Origin: Deinococcus aquiradiocola
Lineage (GTDB): Bacteria > Deinococcota > Deinococci > Deinococcales > Deinococcaceae
Assembly: GCF_014646915.1 (NCBI RefSeq)
Contig: NZ_BMOE01000011.1
Span: 68,223 to 132,222 of the forward strand
Direction of reading: 5' to 3'
DNA length: 64,000 bases
In this document: piece after piece, positions 29,653 to 40,109 of the stretch
How the letters are laid out: every line of letters starts with the position of its first letter
Position numbering within the stretch: position 1 is the first letter of the stretch
The notes under the pieces: model-generated
Seen by the model: only the letters and a program-made list of their open reading frames with translations
Told to the model about the DNA's origin: nothing
The model's database searches: none
Made by a program: the position numbers and the translations under genes

Positions 29653-30630
29653 ATGAAGATCACCGTCAGCGGTTACTACGGCTTCCACAACACGGGCGAC
29701 GAGGCCATCGCGCTCGCCATCTCCCGCGAACTGAAGTCGCGCGGGCACGCTCCGCTGCTCCTGAGCCGCGAGCCGGACCACACACGCCGCGCGTACGGCT
29801 GCGCGAGTGCCGCCCGCATGAACCCGGCCGCACTGCTCGGCTCCCTGCTCGGCGCGCAGATGCTGTGGTCGGGCGGCGGTGGCCTGCTGCAGGACAAGAC
29901 CAGCGCCCGCAACCTCACGTACTACCTGACGCTCATCCGGGCGGCGCAGCTGCTGCGGCGGCGCGTGGTGATCTTCAACCAGTCGATCGGGCCGCTCAGC
30001 CTGGAGGGCGGGGCGCGCGTGGCGCGCGTCCTGACGGGCGGCAGCGTGCAGGTGATCGTGCGGGACCGCGGGAGCCTGGAGACGCTGCGGCACCTGGGCG
30101 TGCAGGCGCGGCTGGGCGGCGATCCGGCGCTGCTGCTCGCACCGACGCCGGGCCTGACGGCCGACCGGAACACGGTGGTGCTCGCGCCGCGCGGCGACGT
30201 GCAGGACGCGAACGCGGGCCTGAAGGCGCTGACGGCCCTGCTGCGCGAGAAGGGCCGCCGCGTGGTGGTCCTCAGCTTCCATCCCGGCGTGGACGACACG
30301 GCCGCGCACGCGCTCGGGGCGGACGAGGTGATCAGCACGAGCGACCCCGCGCGCGCACTCGACACCATCGCGGCGGCCGGGTACGTGGTGGGGGTGCGCC
30401 TGCACGCCGTGATCCTGGCGGCCGCGGCGGGCGTGCCGTTCGCGGGCGTGAGTTACGACCCGAAAGTGGCGGGCTTCTGTACGGACGCGGGCGCGCAGAG
30501 CGTGCCGACGGGATTCGAGGCGGCGCAGGTGTGCGGGCTCGTCATGAAGAACGTCTCGCCCGACTGGGCGCAGGTGCAGGAGATGCAGCGGCGCGCGCGC
30601 GACAGTTTCGGCTGGGCGCTGGACGGGTGA
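29653..30630 (+). CDS. csaB: Polysaccharide pyruvyl transferase
   Basis: 325 residues. Adds a pyruvyl ketal from PEP to cell-wall polysaccharide, the binding site for SLH domains of S-layer proteins. The N terminus [20 protein letters not shown] is the CsaB signature. [40 protein letters not shown] and [17 protein letters not shown] follow the family in order. It follows DUF5693 and precedes a PfkB kinase. Confidence 0.93.
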   Translation: MKITVSGYYGFHNTGDEAIALAISRELKSRGHAPLLLSREPDHTRRAYGCASAARMNPAALLGSLLGAQMLWSGGGGLLQDKTSARNLTYYLTLIRAAQLLRRRVVIFNQSIGPLSLEGGARVARVLTGGSVQVIVRDRGSLETLRHLGVQARLGGDPALLLAPTPGLTADRNTVVLAPRGDVQDANAGLKALTALLREKGRRVVVLSFHPGVDDTAAHALGADEVISTSDPARALDTIAAAGYVVGVRLHAVILAAAAGVPFAGVSYDPKVAGFCTDAGAQSVPTGFEAAQVCGLVMKNVSPDWAQVQEMQRRARDSFGWALDG

Positions 30631-30661
30631 GGCGACCCGAAATGCTCTACGCTGTGCCTGC

Positions 30662-31672
30662 ATGAGCCGAGACGTTCCCCACCCGCATCCCGACGGCCCC
30701 CTCATCTCGCTGGGCGATCTCGCCTGGGACGTGCTGGCCCGGCCGGACACGCTGCTGCAGGCGGGCGGCGACACGACCGGACGGCTGGAACTGTCGGGCG
30801 GCGGGAGTGCCGCGAACCTCGCGGTGTGGGCGCGGCGGCTGGGGCAGCCGAGCACCTTCGTGGGCAAGATCGGGGCGGACACCTTCGGTGAGCTGGCCGT
30901 CGCGGCCCTGCGGGACGAGGACGTGACGCCGGAGGTGACGGTGTCGGCCCTGCACCGGACAGGCGTGATCCTCGCGATGATCGACCAGCGCGGGCAGCGC
31001 GCCATGCTGACCGGGCAGGGCGCCGACTGGGAGCTGCTGCCGTCGGAACTGCCGCGGCACCTGATCGCGTCGGGGCGGCACCTGCACCTGACCGCGTGGA
31101 GCCTGTTCCGCGACCCGCCGCGCGCGGCGGCGCTGGAGGCCGCGCGGGTGGCGCACGCGGCGGGCGCGACGCTGTCGCTGGACCCGGGCAGCTTCCAGAT
31201 GATCGGGCAGCTGGGGCGGGGGCGGTTCCTGCGGGTGCTGGACAGCATTCCGTTCGACGTGATCTTCCCGAACGCGGACGAGGCGCGCGCCATGAGTGAC
31301 GAGGACACGCCCGAAGCGGCGATGGACTGGTTCCGGGAACGCTACCCGGACGCGCTGGTGGTCCTGAAGATGGATGAGCGCGGCGCGCTGCTGGAAGGGC
31401 CGGGGTGCGCGCGGGCGCACGTGGACGCGACCCGTGACCGGCTGATCGACGCGACCGGGGCGGGCGACGCGTTCGGCGGGGCGTTCCTGGCGCAGTACCT
31501 GCGGCACGGGAACGCGGTGGAGGCGGCGGGCGCGGCGGCGCAGGTGGGCGGCTGGGTGGTGTCGCGCTTCGGGGCGAGGCCGCCCGCGGACGCGGACCTG
31601 CACGCGCGCCTCGCGCCGTACCTGGACGCGGCAGGACGCGCGGGCGACCGCGTGGCCGGGGGGACGGTATGA
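30662..31672 (+). CDS. PfkB-family carbohydrate kinase
   Basis: 336 residues. Ribokinase-like fold with the first signature region [17 protein letters not shown] and the catalytic second signature [18 protein letters not shown] (base Asp in GAGD). [15 protein letters not shown] and [11 protein letters not shown] are typical. The sugar or nucleoside substrate is not evident. TACGCT lies 8 bases before the ATG (nearly leaderless). Overlaps mltG by 4 bases. Confidence 0.9.
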   Translation: MSRDVPHPHPDGPLISLGDLAWDVLARPDTLLQAGGDTTGRLELSGGGSAANLAVWARRLGQPSTFVGKIGADTFGELAVAALRDEDVTPEVTVSALHRTGVILAMIDQRGQRAMLTGQGADWELLPSELPRHLIASGRHLHLTAWSLFRDPPRAAALEAARVAHAAGATLSLDPGSFQMIGQLGRGRFLRVLDSIPFDVIFPNADEARAMSDEDTPEAAMDWFRERYPDALVVLKMDERGALLEGPGCARAHVDATRDRLIDATGAGDAFGGAFLAQYLRHGNAVEAAGAAAQVGGWVVSRFGARPPADADLHARLAPYLDAAGRAGDRVAGGTV

Positions 31673-32724
31673 CGGACACGTACCAGCCTGCCCCGCCCCG
31701 CCCGCCGAGGCGCCGCCGCGCGTGGTGGAAGGTGCTGCTGGCCGTGCTGCTGCTCCTGCTGCTGGTGGCGGGCGGCGTGGCCGGGTACGCGTGGAGCCTG
31801 ACGCGCGCCCCGCAGGGCGCGGCGGCCACCCAGGCGTACACGCTGGAAGTGAAGCCCGGCGACACCCTGCCGGGCGCGGCCGCGCGGCTGCAGGCGGCGG
31901 GCGTGCTGCGCTCCCCGGACGCGCTGCGGACCATCATGCGGGTGCGCGGCACGGCCGGGCGGCTGCGCGAGGGGTACTACGACCTGCCCGCCGGTCTGGA
32001 CGCCTTCCAGCTGGCGGACCGGCTGGCGGACACGCCCAGGCCGCGCGTGCGCAACGTGACGGTCCCGGAAGGCAAACGCGTGCGTGACCTGCCGGACATC
32101 CTGACGGCCGCGCGGCTGGGTGACCCGGCCACGCTGCCCGCCGCGCTGAAGGCCGCCCGGGGCGACTGCCCGAACGGGTCACTGGAAGGCTTCCTGTTCC
32201 CGGCCACGTACCCGTTCCGGCCTGAAGTGACGGACGCCGAGATCGTGCGCGCCATGCAGGACCGCATGACGCAGGAGTTCACGCCGGAACGCCTGAGCGC
32301 CGCCAGGCGTCTGGGGCTCACGACGTGCGGGTGGGTGACGCTGGCGAGCATGGTGCAGGCCGAGGCGGCCACGGTGGGCGAGATGCCGACCATCGCGGGC
32401 ATCTTCCTGAACCGCCTGAAGGTCGGCATCGCGCTGGGCGCGGACCCGACCGTGGCGTACGGCCTGGGGAAGGACCTGAACCAGCTGGACCGCTCGGCGG
32501 GCGATTTCGTGAAGGACACGCCGTACAACACGTACACCCGGCAGGGCCTGCCGCCCGGCCCGATCAACAATCCCGGCGAGGCGGCGCTGCTGAGCGTGCT
32601 GAACGCGCGGCGCACGCTGCCGGACGGGCGGGAGGCGCTGTACTTCGTGCACGGCCTGGACGGCCGCATTCACGTGAACGCCGATTATGCCGCGCACCTG
32701 CGGGACGTGGCGCGCTACCGCTGA
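31669..32724 (+). CDS. mltG: Endolytic transglycosylase MltG
   Basis: 351 residues. Cleaves nascent peptidoglycan strands near the membrane. Short cytoplasmic Arg/Pro-rich N terminus, one TM ([20 protein letters not shown]), a LysM-like subdomain ([20 protein letters not shown]), then the YceG domain with the catalytic Glu in [40 protein letters not shown] and [19 protein letters not shown]. Translationally coupled to the kinase upstream (ATGA). Confidence 0.96.
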   Translation: MTDTYQPAPPRPPRRRRAWWKVLLAVLLLLLLVAGGVAGYAWSLTRAPQGAAATQAYTLEVKPGDTLPGAAARLQAAGVLRSPDALRTIMRVRGTAGRLREGYYDLPAGLDAFQLADRLADTPRPRVRNVTVPEGKRVRDLPDILTAARLGDPATLPAALKAARGDCPNGSLEGFLFPATYPFRPEVTDAEIVRAMQDRMTQEFTPERLSAARRLGLTTCGWVTLASMVQAEAATVGEMPTIAGIFLNRLKVGIALGADPTVAYGLGKDLNQLDRSAGDFVKDTPYNTYTRQGLPPGPINNPGEAALLSVLNARRTLPDGREALYFVHGLDGRIHVNADYAAHLRDVARYR

Positions 32725-32802
32725 AGACCGCCCCGGCCACGCGGCGCTGCGGGCGGGCGGGTGTGCGCGGTCCTCATGGTCCGGACCTGTAGAATGCCCG
32801 GC

Positions 32803-33861
32803 GTGCGGCAAAAACTGCCCCTGTATGTCCTGAAGGAAGTGGTGCCCTGGTACCTGGGCGGTGTGCTGCTGTTCCTGACGCTCCAGATGACCGACGTGCT
32901 GAGCAGCACCGTCGGTCGGCTCATCACGTACCGCGTGCCGCTGGCCCAGGTGCTGGCGCTGCTGGGCGACCAGATGCCCGCCCTGCTGAACCGTTGCCTG
33001 GTGCTGGCGGTGCCGTTCGCGCTGCTGCTGGCGTTCGGGCGGCTCGCGAAGGACAGCGAGTTCAAGGCCGCGATGGCGGGCGGCGTGCGGCCCCTGCGGC
33101 TGCTGCTGCCGCTGCTCGTCCCGGCACTGCTGGTGGGGGGCTTCGCGTACTACAACGCGGGCTGGGTCACGCCCGCCGGGCAGGAGCGGTGGTGGAACGC
33201 GTGGTACGGGGTGTTCAATCAGGCGCCGCCGCCGCCCAGCACGGACCGGTACGCGTTCGCGCAGGGGGACACGTTCTACTCGGCGGGCCGCGTGCAGAAC
33301 GACCGCAACGGGGTGCTGGCGAGCCTGGTGGGCGTGCTGGTGATCCGGGGCGACACGGTGTACAGCGCCGCGAACGGCGTGTGGGACGCGCTGGCGCACA
33401 CGTGGACGATGGGCGGCGTGACGGTGGTCGGCCCGGACGGCGTGCCGAGACCCTACGCGGGCGAGCTGACGTTGCCGCAGCGGGACGTGCTGCAGCGGCC
33501 CGTGTCGCGGCCGGACCAGACGGGCACGCCGCAGCTCCGGGCGCAGCTGCGGCAGCTGCAGGCGGAGCGTCCCCTGCCGGACGAGACGCAGCGGTCCCTG
33601 GCCTTCGAGCTGAGTCGGCGGGTGGCGGACCCGTTCACGCCGCTGGCGTTCGTGCTGGCGGCGGGCGCGCTGGGGCTGCTGGTGAGCAACAGGGCGTGGG
33701 CGGCGGGCAGCGTGATCCTGTTCATCTTCGGGTTCTACGTGCTGTGGAGCACCGTGCCGTCGCTGGCGCAGGCGGGCGCGCTCTCCCCCACCCTGGCGGC
33801 GTGGCTGCCGAATCTGGTGTTCGTGGCGCTGGGCGCCGCACTCGCGTGGAGGCTGCGTTGA
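32803..33861 (+). CDS. LptF/LptG family permease
   Basis: 352 residues. The N terminus RQKLPLYVLKEVVPWYLGGV has the amphipathic helix and first TM of LptF/G. Three TM segments, a periplasmic beta-jellyroll-like domain (DRYAFAQGDTFYSAGRVQ...), then three more TMs from about residue 270. GTG 32803 is chosen as start because TAGAAT ends 7 bases upstream; ATG 32794 overlaps that box. Pairs with the next gene as the two permeases around the LptB ATPase. Confidence 0.87.
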   Translation: MRQKLPLYVLKEVVPWYLGGVLLFLTLQMTDVLSSTVGRLITYRVPLAQVLALLGDQMPALLNRCLVLAVPFALLLAFGRLAKDSEFKAAMAGGVRPLRLLLPLLVPALLVGGFAYYNAGWVTPAGQERWWNAWYGVFNQAPPPPSTDRYAFAQGDTFYSAGRVQNDRNGVLASLVGVLVIRGDTVYSAANGVWDALAHTWTMGGVTVVGPDGVPRPYAGELTLPQRDVLQRPVSRPDQTGTPQLRAQLRQLQAERPLPDETQRSLAFELSRRVADPFTPLAFVLAAGALGLLVSNRAWAAGSVILFIFGFYVLWSTVPSLAQAGALSPTLAAWLPNLVFVALGAALAWRLR

Positions 33862-33913
33862 GGGCCGGGACAGGGGTGCAGGCCGGGGTGCGCCGCGCGT
33901 GCGGGGGGCGGGC

Positions 33914-35008
33914 GTGAAGCGCTTCGACCGGTACGTGCTGGAGGAGATCCTGCCGTACCTGCTGTCGGGGCTGGCAGTGGTGATCCTGCTGCTGCTGCTG
34001 GCCGCGCTGCAGAGCGTGATCGCGCCGCTGCTCGCGAAGGGCGCGGCGCCGCTGCTGGTGCTGCGGCTCGTGGCGCTGCAGGTGCCGGAGGCCGTGTCGC
34101 GTGGCCTGCCGATCGCGCTGCTGTTCGCGGCGATGCTGGGCCTGTCTCGCCTGTCGAGCGACGCGGAACTGAAGGCGGCGCAGTCGGGCGGGCTGAGCGG
34201 CACGCGGCTGTTCTGGCCGGTGCTGGCGCTGGCGCTGGGCGTGTCGCTGCTGAGCTTCACGGTGGCGGAGACGCTCGTGCCGCGCGCGAAGGTGGAGGCG
34301 CTGCAGGTGCAGCGCGACATCGTGCTCGACAACCCGCGCGTGCTGGGCCTGGGGGACGGGCGCGGCGGGACGGGCGTGGTGCTGCGCGACGCGCTCGGCC
34401 GGGCGATCAGCGTGGCGCAGGTCAGGCCCGGCGGACGGCTGGAGGGCCTGCGGATCGTGACGCTGCGGGACGGGCAGGGGGCGCGCGAGGTGATCACGGC
34501 GCGGCGCGGCACCCTGACCCGCAACGTCCTGATGCTGGAGAGCGGCGTGCGCGTCACGTACCAGGACACGCGGCCCGTGACGGTCGTGCGCTTCCGCAGC
34601 GGGACGCTGCCGGTGCAGGACCTGCAGGCGAGCCTCTCGGCGAACGACGAGCTGCTGCCCATCTACCTGCCGCTCCCGAAACTGATCGCGAACGTGCGCA
34701 GCATGGCGGCGCAGGGCATCCGGTCGCCGCGGGACTTCACGGCGCTGCAGCGGAAGTTCGCGGAACCGCTGGCGGCGGTCACGATGGCGTTCTTCGCGGT
34801 GGCGCTCAGCATCTACTCGCTGCGCAGCGGCGTGAACATCGGGCTGGTGTGGGTGCTGATGCTGACGTTCGCGTACTACGCGACGTGGAGCGTGTTCCGG
34901 GTGCTGGGCGAGACGGGGGCGCTGTCGCCGGTGCTGGCGGCGTGGACGCCGACCCTGATCTACCTGCTGGCGGGCCTGGGCCTGCTGGGCGTCGCGGCCC
35001 GCCGCTGA
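33914..35008 (+). CDS. LptF/LptG family permease (second)
   Basis: 364 residues. KRFDRYVLEEILPYLLSGLA matches the start of LptG/LptF proteins. Six TM segments in the 3+3 arrangement with a periplasmic domain about 90-250, and a C-terminal FFAVALSIYSLRSGVNIGLV. The start is GTG 33914 by family alignment; GTG 33899 is possible. It is 52 bases after the first permease. In Gram-negatives these genes export LPS; here the cargo is unknown. Confidence 0.87.
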   Translation: MKRFDRYVLEEILPYLLSGLAVVILLLLLAALQSVIAPLLAKGAAPLLVLRLVALQVPEAVSRGLPIALLFAAMLGLSRLSSDAELKAAQSGGLSGTRLFWPVLALALGVSLLSFTVAETLVPRAKVEALQVQRDIVLDNPRVLGLGDGRGGTGVVLRDALGRAISVAQVRPGGRLEGLRIVTLRDGQGAREVITARRGTLTRNVLMLESGVRVTYQDTRPVTVVRFRSGTLPVQDLQASLSANDELLPIYLPLPKLIANVRSMAAQGIRSPRDFTALQRKFAEPLAAVTMAFFAVALSIYSLRSGVNIGLVWVLMLTFAYYATWSVFRVLGETGALSPVLAAWTPTLIYLLAGLGLLGVAARR

Positions 35009-35164
35009 GGGGCGGCCGTTCGGGCCGGGCAGAATGCAGGCCGCGGAGTTTCCGTACACAAGAAAACCCGCTCCAGATGAGGGTTCAGCTCACCTTCCAG
35101 CTGCCCCAATGCTTCTTCACCTCGCATTCATGGCGGCCCGCATCTGTCTACACTAGAGGCGTCC

Positions 35165-35425
35165 ATGAATCGCCTTGCCCCTGACATCGTGACCCTGCGC
35201 GTGGCGCACTGCCGCGCCGAACACGCCGCCAACGGTGAGCAGTACCATCTGGCCGTGATGCACTACCGCACCTGCCTGGAAGCGGCCGAACGGCGCGAGG
35301 ACTGCCAGGCCGTCCGCTTCTTCGCCCTGCGCCTCGCGCACTGCTACGACAGCATGGGCCTGACGCACAAGGCGCAGGAGTTCCGCGCGCTGGGCGACTG
35401 CGACAGCGGTTCCCTCATCAGCTGA
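35165..35425 (+). CDS. Small TPR-like protein, 86 residues
   Basis: All-helical. YHLAVMHYRTCLEAAERRED and FFALRLAHCYDSMGLTHKAQ have the spacing of one to two TPR helices pairs, so it may be a short adaptor. Four Cys residues are unusual for a cytosolic protein of this size. TACACT lies 10 bases before the ATG, giving a leader of only a few bases. No partner obvious. Confidence 0.65.
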   Translation: MNRLAPDIVTLRVAHCRAEHAANGEQYHLAVMHYRTCLEAAERREDCQAVRFFALRLAHCYDSMGLTHKAQEFRALGDCDSGSLIS

Positions 35426-35470
35426 CCTTCCGGGCGTGCGCGCCTGCCGGACCGTTCTCACGCCGCTCTT

Positions 35471-35500
35471 TTGAACCCGGTCCAACCCCGGGCCTACACT
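35471..35500 (+). promoter_or_regulatory. Promoter of the P450 gene
   Basis: TTGAAC (35471-35476), 18-bp spacer, TACACT (35495-35500), then 6 bases to the ATG at 35507. One of the few leaderless genes here with a recognisable -35. Confidence 0.75.
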
Positions 35501-35506
35501 GCAGGC

Positions 35507-36742
35507 ATGACTGCTGCCACGTCCCCGGCCCTGGAGGCCGCCCAGGCCCTGTTCAGCCCGCAGGCCATCCGTGACCCGTACCCGCTGTACGCGCGCGCGA
35601 AGGCGCTCGCGGCCGAGCAGGGCAGCGCGTCCCTGCTGCGCGTTCCGGAGTGGAACACCACCCTGGCCTTCGGGCACGACGCCGTGAGCGCCGTCCTCAG
35701 GAGTCCGGCCGCCGTGAGCGGCGCGGGCTTCGCGCAGGGCGACACCGAGGACGCGTACCCGGAAGCGATGCGCGTCCTGCAGCCCATGATGCTGTTCCAC
35801 AACGGCATGTCGCACACGCGCCTGCGGGGACTGGCGCAGGCGGCCTTCACGCCGCGCGTCGTCGCGCAGAGCCGCGAACTGGTACAGTCGCGCCTCGACC
35901 GCCTCCTGCAGGGCGTGCAGGGCAGGCCCTTCGACGCCGTCGAGGAGCTCGCCGTGCCGCTCCCGGTGGGCGTCATCACCGAGATGCTCGGCCTGAGGGG
36001 CGAGGACGAGGCGAAGTTCCGGCAGTGGTCCGGCACGGTCGCCGACCTGCTCGGCGGCAGCGAACAGACGCCCGACCTGATGGCCCGCATCGAACAGGAC
36101 GCCCGCGAGATGCGCGGGTACTTCCGGGACCTCGCGGACGAACTGCGCGCCCACCCGCAGCCGGGCCTGCTCAGCGCCCTCGCGGCCGCCGAGGACGGCG
36201 GGGAACGCCTGAGCAGCGACGAGCTGCTCGCCAACGCCGTGCTGCTGCTCGCCGCCGGGCACGAGACGACCACCAACCTCATCGCGGGCGGCCTGCTGGA
36301 ACTGTCCCGCCAGCCGGACGCGTGGGCGGCCCTGGTGGAACGCCCGGACCTCGCGCCCGCCGTGACCGAGGAACTGCTGCGCCTCGTGTCGCCCGTGCAG
36401 CGCACCGGACGCGGCCTCGCTCAGGACGTCACGCTGGACGGGCAGACCCTCCCGGCCGGGAGTTTCGTGGGCCTGATCGTGGCCGCCGCGAACCGCGACC
36501 CGTCCGTGTTCACGGACCCCGACCGGCTCGATCCGCAGCGCCGCAACGCCGCCCGTCATCTGGCCTTCGCGAGCGGCCCGCACTACTGCCTCGGCGCGAG
36601 CCTCGCCCGCCTGGAGGGCGAAGTGGTGTTCCGCACGCTCGCGGAACGCCACCCGACCCTGAAGGTACCGGAACAGCCGGTGCCGTTCCGCCCGAACTTC
36701 GTGCTGCGCGGCCCCCGTGCCCTCCAGGCGACGCTGGACTGA
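35507..36742 (+). CDS. Cytochrome P450
   Basis: 411 residues, soluble bacterial class. The I-helix oxygen-binding motif is AGHETTTN, the K-helix ExxR is in VTEELLRLVSPVQR, and the heme-ligand loop is AFASGPHYCLGASLARLE with the axial Cys. The layout resembles the CYP107/CYP102-like soluble group. Substrate unknown; no ferredoxin gene is adjacent, so electron partners are elsewhere. Transcribed from the leaderless promoter at 35471-35500. Confidence 0.95.
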   Translation: MTAATSPALEAAQALFSPQAIRDPYPLYARAKALAAEQGSASLLRVPEWNTTLAFGHDAVSAVLRSPAAVSGAGFAQGDTEDAYPEAMRVLQPMMLFHNGMSHTRLRGLAQAAFTPRVVAQSRELVQSRLDRLLQGVQGRPFDAVEELAVPLPVGVITEMLGLRGEDEAKFRQWSGTVADLLGGSEQTPDLMARIEQDAREMRGYFRDLADELRAHPQPGLLSALAAAEDGGERLSSDELLANAVLLLAAGHETTTNLIAGGLLELSRQPDAWAALVERPDLAPAVTEELLRLVSPVQRTGRGLAQDVTLDGQTLPAGSFVGLIVAAANRDPSVFTDPDRLDPQRRNAARHLAFASGPHYCLGASLARLEGEVVFRTLAERHPTLKVPEQPVPFRPNFVLRGPRALQATLD

Positions 36743-36793
36743 TCCGGCCGGAAGTGCGGGACGCAGGAAAGAACGGGGTTGAGGACTGCAGGA

Positions 36794-37126
36794 TCACTCG
36801 TCCTGCGTGCCGTCCTCGTCGATGCGGTACAGGCCCTCGACGCGCGCGGCCCATTCGGGCTCGCCGAGGGCCTTGAGGGCGCGGCTGGTGCGGGACACGC
36901 CGGGCGCGTCGATCGTGCCGGCATTCCAGCCCGCGATGAGCATCGCGCATCCCTGCAGCGCCTCGGACACCTGCTCGCGGTGGAACATCGCGGCGAGGTT
37001 GCCCGGCTGCGGTGGGCGGCTCGCCTGCGCCTGCTGCTGCACGCTCATGACGACCTGCATGAAGATCTGGTCGAGGCGTTTGCGGTCCTCGGGCGCGACG
37101 GGTTTGCTGGTGGTGGGCAGGGTCAT
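36794..37126 (-). CDS. Hypothetical protein, 110 residues
   Basis: Soluble helical protein (KRLDQIFMQVVMSVQQQAQ, EQVSEALQGCAMLIAGWNAG) with an acidic C terminus. The start at 37126 rather than 37174 is indicated by TACACT exactly 6 bases upstream (leaderless). Convergent with the P450 gene and divergent from the ATP-grasp gene. No family recognised. Confidence 0.72.
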   Translation of the reverse strand: MTLPTTSKPVAPEDRKRLDQIFMQVVMSVQQQAQASRPPQPGNLAAMFHREQVSEALQGCAMLIAGWNAGTIDAPGVSRTSRALKALGEPEWAARVEGLYRIDEDGTQDE

Positions 37127-37289
37127 GCGGGCAGTGTAGAGGAGCGTGGGCGTCGTCCCTGGACCGCCGCTCACAGAGGCAGGCCGCCCACCCCGGACAT
37201 GAATGCCGCTGCGGGACGCATCTCTTCACATCATCCGGTATCTTGATGCAATCCTTCGCGGGTCGGAAGGGATGACATCAGGAGGACGG

Positions 37290-39041
37290 ATGCTGAATTA
37301 CACGCCGGGCAAAGCGTTCTTCGACGAGATGTACACGCCGGACGGGCAGTCCAGGCCGCACTACCGGGGCGTTCAGGCGTACCTGAACCGACTGGGCGCG
37401 GCGGAAGTCCAACGCCGGCACGCGCTGCTCGACCTGGCCTTCCGGAATCAGGGCATCACCTTCACGGTGTACGGGGACGCGTCCGGCACGGAACGCACCT
37501 TCCCTTTCGATCCGGTGCCGCGCATCATTCCGGCGTCCGAGTGGGCGCACGTCGAGGCGGGCCTCAGGCAGCGCGTGCTGGCCCTGAACGCGTTCCTGCG
37601 TGACATCTACGGGCCGGGCGAGATCCTGAAGGACGGGATCGTGCCGAGGGAACTGGTGTACACCTCCAGTCACTTCCGGCGCGAGGTGCACGGCATCAAG
37701 GTGCCGCTCGGGCTGTACACGCACATCGTCGGGACGGACCTCATCCGGGACGAGAACGGCGAGTACCTCGTGCTGGAAGACAACCTGCGTTCGCCGAGCG
37801 GCGTGAGTTACGTGCTCGCGAACCGGCAGGCGATGACGCGCATCTACCCGGGCATGTTCGAGGGGCAGGGCGTGCGGCCCGTGCAGCATTACGCGTCGCA
37901 CCTGCTGTCTCTGCTGCGCTCCCTGAGTCCCCGCGACCGGGAGCCGACGGTGGTGCTGCTCACGCCCGGCATGTACAACAGCGCGTACTTCGAGCACGCG
38001 TACCTCGCGCAGCAGATGGGCATCGAGCTGGTGGAGGGCCGCGACCTGTTCGTGGAGGGCGGGAACGTCTGGATGCGGACCACGGCCGGACGGCAGCAGG
38101 TGGACGTCATCTACCGCCGCATCGACGACGACTTCCTCGACCCGCTCACGTTCCGGCCCGACTCGGCGCTGGGCGTGCCGGGCCTGATCGAGGTGTACCG
38201 GCAGGGCCGTGTGGCGCTCGCGAACGCGGTCGGGGCGGGCGTCGCGGACGACAAGGCCATCTACGCGTACGTGCCCGCCATGATCGAGTACTACCTGAAC
38301 GAGAAACCCCTCCTGAACAACGTCCCGACCTTCCTGGGCAGCAACCCGGACCACCTGGAACACATGCTGAAGAACGCCTCCAGCATGGCCATCAAGGCGG
38401 TCGGGGAGGCGGGCGGGTACGGCATGCTGATCGGATCGGCCGCCACGAAGGCCGAGTGCCGCGCGTTCATGGAGAAGGTCAAGGAGAACCCCCGCAACTA
38501 CATCGGGCAGCCGCTGGTGGCGCTGTCGCGGCACGGGACCTTCTACCCGGACAGCGGAAAGCTGGAGCCCGCGCACGTGGACCTGCGGCCCTACATCCTG
38601 GTGGGTCAGGAAGTCACGATCATTCCGGGCGGCCTGACGCGCGTGGCCCTCACGCGCGGGTCGCTGGTCGTGAACAGCTCGCAGGGCGGCGGGTCCAAGG
38701 ACACGTGGGTGCTGGAGTCCGACGCGCCCCCCATCGCGCCCGTCAACCAGCCGGGCGCGTCCAGGGCCGACAAGGTCGCGTCCGAGGCGCTCGCCGGAGT
38801 CACGGCGGGCCTCACCGAGCAGGACATGCAGACGGTGCTGCCCGCCGCCGCGAAGATCGCCATCTCGCGCAGCACCTCGCAGGACCGCGTGCGCCTCACC
38901 CGGCCCCCGAAAGGCCAGTCGGGCGGCAGGGGCGCGCCCGCCCTGCAGGCGCAGCCAGGCACGCCCGCCCCGGACCCCGAACCGCAGGCGGCGCCCACCC
39001 CGGCCCGCCGTGCCCGCAAGAGCAAGAAAGGAGGGAACTGA
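37290..39041 (+). CDS. Circularly permuted ATP-grasp type 2 protein
   Basis: 583 residues. FFDEMYTPDGQSRPHYRGV and the core ENGEYLVLEDNLRSPSGVSY, VEGRDLFVEGGNVWM, VDVIYRRIDDDFLDPLTF and YGMLIGSAATKAE are the family hallmarks. It probably forms peptide-like amide bonds on an unknown substrate. The last 100 residues are a Pro/Ala-rich basic tail ending in RRARKSKKGGN. Start 37290 is fixed by AGGAGG 4 bases before the ATG. The stop overlaps the start of the alpha-E gene (TGATG), which with the transglutaminase forms the conserved trio. Confidence 0.9.
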   Translation: MLNYTPGKAFFDEMYTPDGQSRPHYRGVQAYLNRLGAAEVQRRHALLDLAFRNQGITFTVYGDASGTERTFPFDPVPRIIPASEWAHVEAGLRQRVLALNAFLRDIYGPGEILKDGIVPRELVYTSSHFRREVHGIKVPLGLYTHIVGTDLIRDENGEYLVLEDNLRSPSGVSYVLANRQAMTRIYPGMFEGQGVRPVQHYASHLLSLLRSLSPRDREPTVVLLTPGMYNSAYFEHAYLAQQMGIELVEGRDLFVEGGNVWMRTTAGRQQVDVIYRRIDDDFLDPLTFRPDSALGVPGLIEVYRQGRVALANAVGAGVADDKAIYAYVPAMIEYYLNEKPLLNNVPTFLGSNPDHLEHMLKNASSMAIKAVGEAGGYGMLIGSAATKAECRAFMEKVKENPRNYIGQPLVALSRHGTFYPDSGKLEPAHVDLRPYILVGQEVTIIPGGLTRVALTRGSLVVNSSQGGGSKDTWVLESDAPPIAPVNQPGASRADKVASEALAGVTAGLTEQDMQTVLPAAAKIAISRSTSQDRVRLTRPPKGQSGGRGAPALQAQPGTPAPDPEPQAAPTPARRARKSKKGGN

Positions 39042-39973
39042 TGCTGTCCCGCGTCGCAGAATCCCTCTTCTGGATCGGGCGGTACGTGGAACGCGCCGAG
39101 AACACCGCCCGCATGCTGAACGTCAACTACTACGCCACCCTGGAAGCGTCCGGCGTGGTGAGCGAGCAGTGGAGTCCGCTGCTGTCCATCAGCGGGTCCG
39201 AAGCGAGCTTCCGTGAGCAGGGGGGCCGCGCCGACGCGCGCAGCGTCCCGTCCTGGCTGGCCTTCGACCGCAACAACCCCGGCAGCATCGCGTCCAGCAT
39301 CGCGCGTGCCCGCGAGAACGCGCGCGGCCTGCGCGACCGCATCCCCAGCGAGATGTGGGAGGCGCTGAACCGCTCGTACCTCAGCCTATGCTTTCAGGAC
39401 GACGGCATCCTCGACCGGGACGAACTGCACGAGTACTGCGTGGCGGCCCGCGAGGCGAGCCACCTGTTCTTCGGCATCGCGTTCGCGACCCTGCCGCGCG
39501 ACGAGGGCTGGTCGTTCCTGCGGGCCGGACAGATCCTCGAACGCGGCGACAACACCCTGCGGCTCCTGCAGGTCCGCTACCGCCAGAAGACCGGCGACCT
39601 GCCGCAGGTGGCCGTGCACAACCACCGCTGGGTGGCGGTCCTGAAGAGCGCCAGCGCGTACGAGGCGTACCAGAAACGCCGCCACGCGGGCCTCGACCCG
39701 CGCACCATCGCGGAATTCCTGCTGCTCGACCCGGACTTCCCGCGCAGCGTGCGGCACGCCGCGAAGAACCTGCACGAGACGCTCGAACAGATCGGGCGCA
39801 GCAGGCCCGACGCGCACCCCGGCCTGCTGCGAGAGGCAGCGTGGCTGTACGCGCGCCTGCAGCACGTCGGCGTGGACGACATCCTCACGCGTGAGGAACC
39901 GGGCCTGGAAGCGCTGCTGGCCGAGTTCAACACGCTGGGCCGCGCCATTCACGAGGCGTACTTCGTGGTCTGA
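39041..39973 (+). CDS. Alpha-E domain-containing protein (DUF403)
   Basis: 310 residues, helical. Begins LSRVAESLFWIGRYVERAEN, the DUF403 signature. LFFGIAFATLPRDEGWSFLR and GQILERGDNTLRLLQVRY are conserved. Start at 39041 with AAGGAGGG 5-6 bases upstream, overlapping the ATP-grasp stop by one base. Always associated with circularly permuted ATP-grasp genes; the biochemical role is unknown. Confidence 0.93.
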   Translation: MLSRVAESLFWIGRYVERAENTARMLNVNYYATLEASGVVSEQWSPLLSISGSEASFREQGGRADARSVPSWLAFDRNNPGSIASSIARARENARGLRDRIPSEMWEALNRSYLSLCFQDDGILDRDELHEYCVAAREASHLFFGIAFATLPRDEGWSFLRAGQILERGDNTLRLLQVRYRQKTGDLPQVAVHNHRWVAVLKSASAYEAYQKRRHAGLDPRTIAEFLLLDPDFPRSVRHAAKNLHETLEQIGRSRPDAHPGLLREAAWLYARLQHVGVDDILTREEPGLEALLAEFNTLGRAIHEAYFVV

Positions 39974-40109
39974 GCGGGCGCAGGGCCGTGACCGTGCGGG
40001 CCGCGCCACGTCATCCCGCTGTCAGGCCACAGACAGGCCGTGGGCAGTAGGGTGAAGGCAGGCGGAACCGCACGGCAGGGCCGCACCCCCGGAACCACCC
40101 AACCCCATC

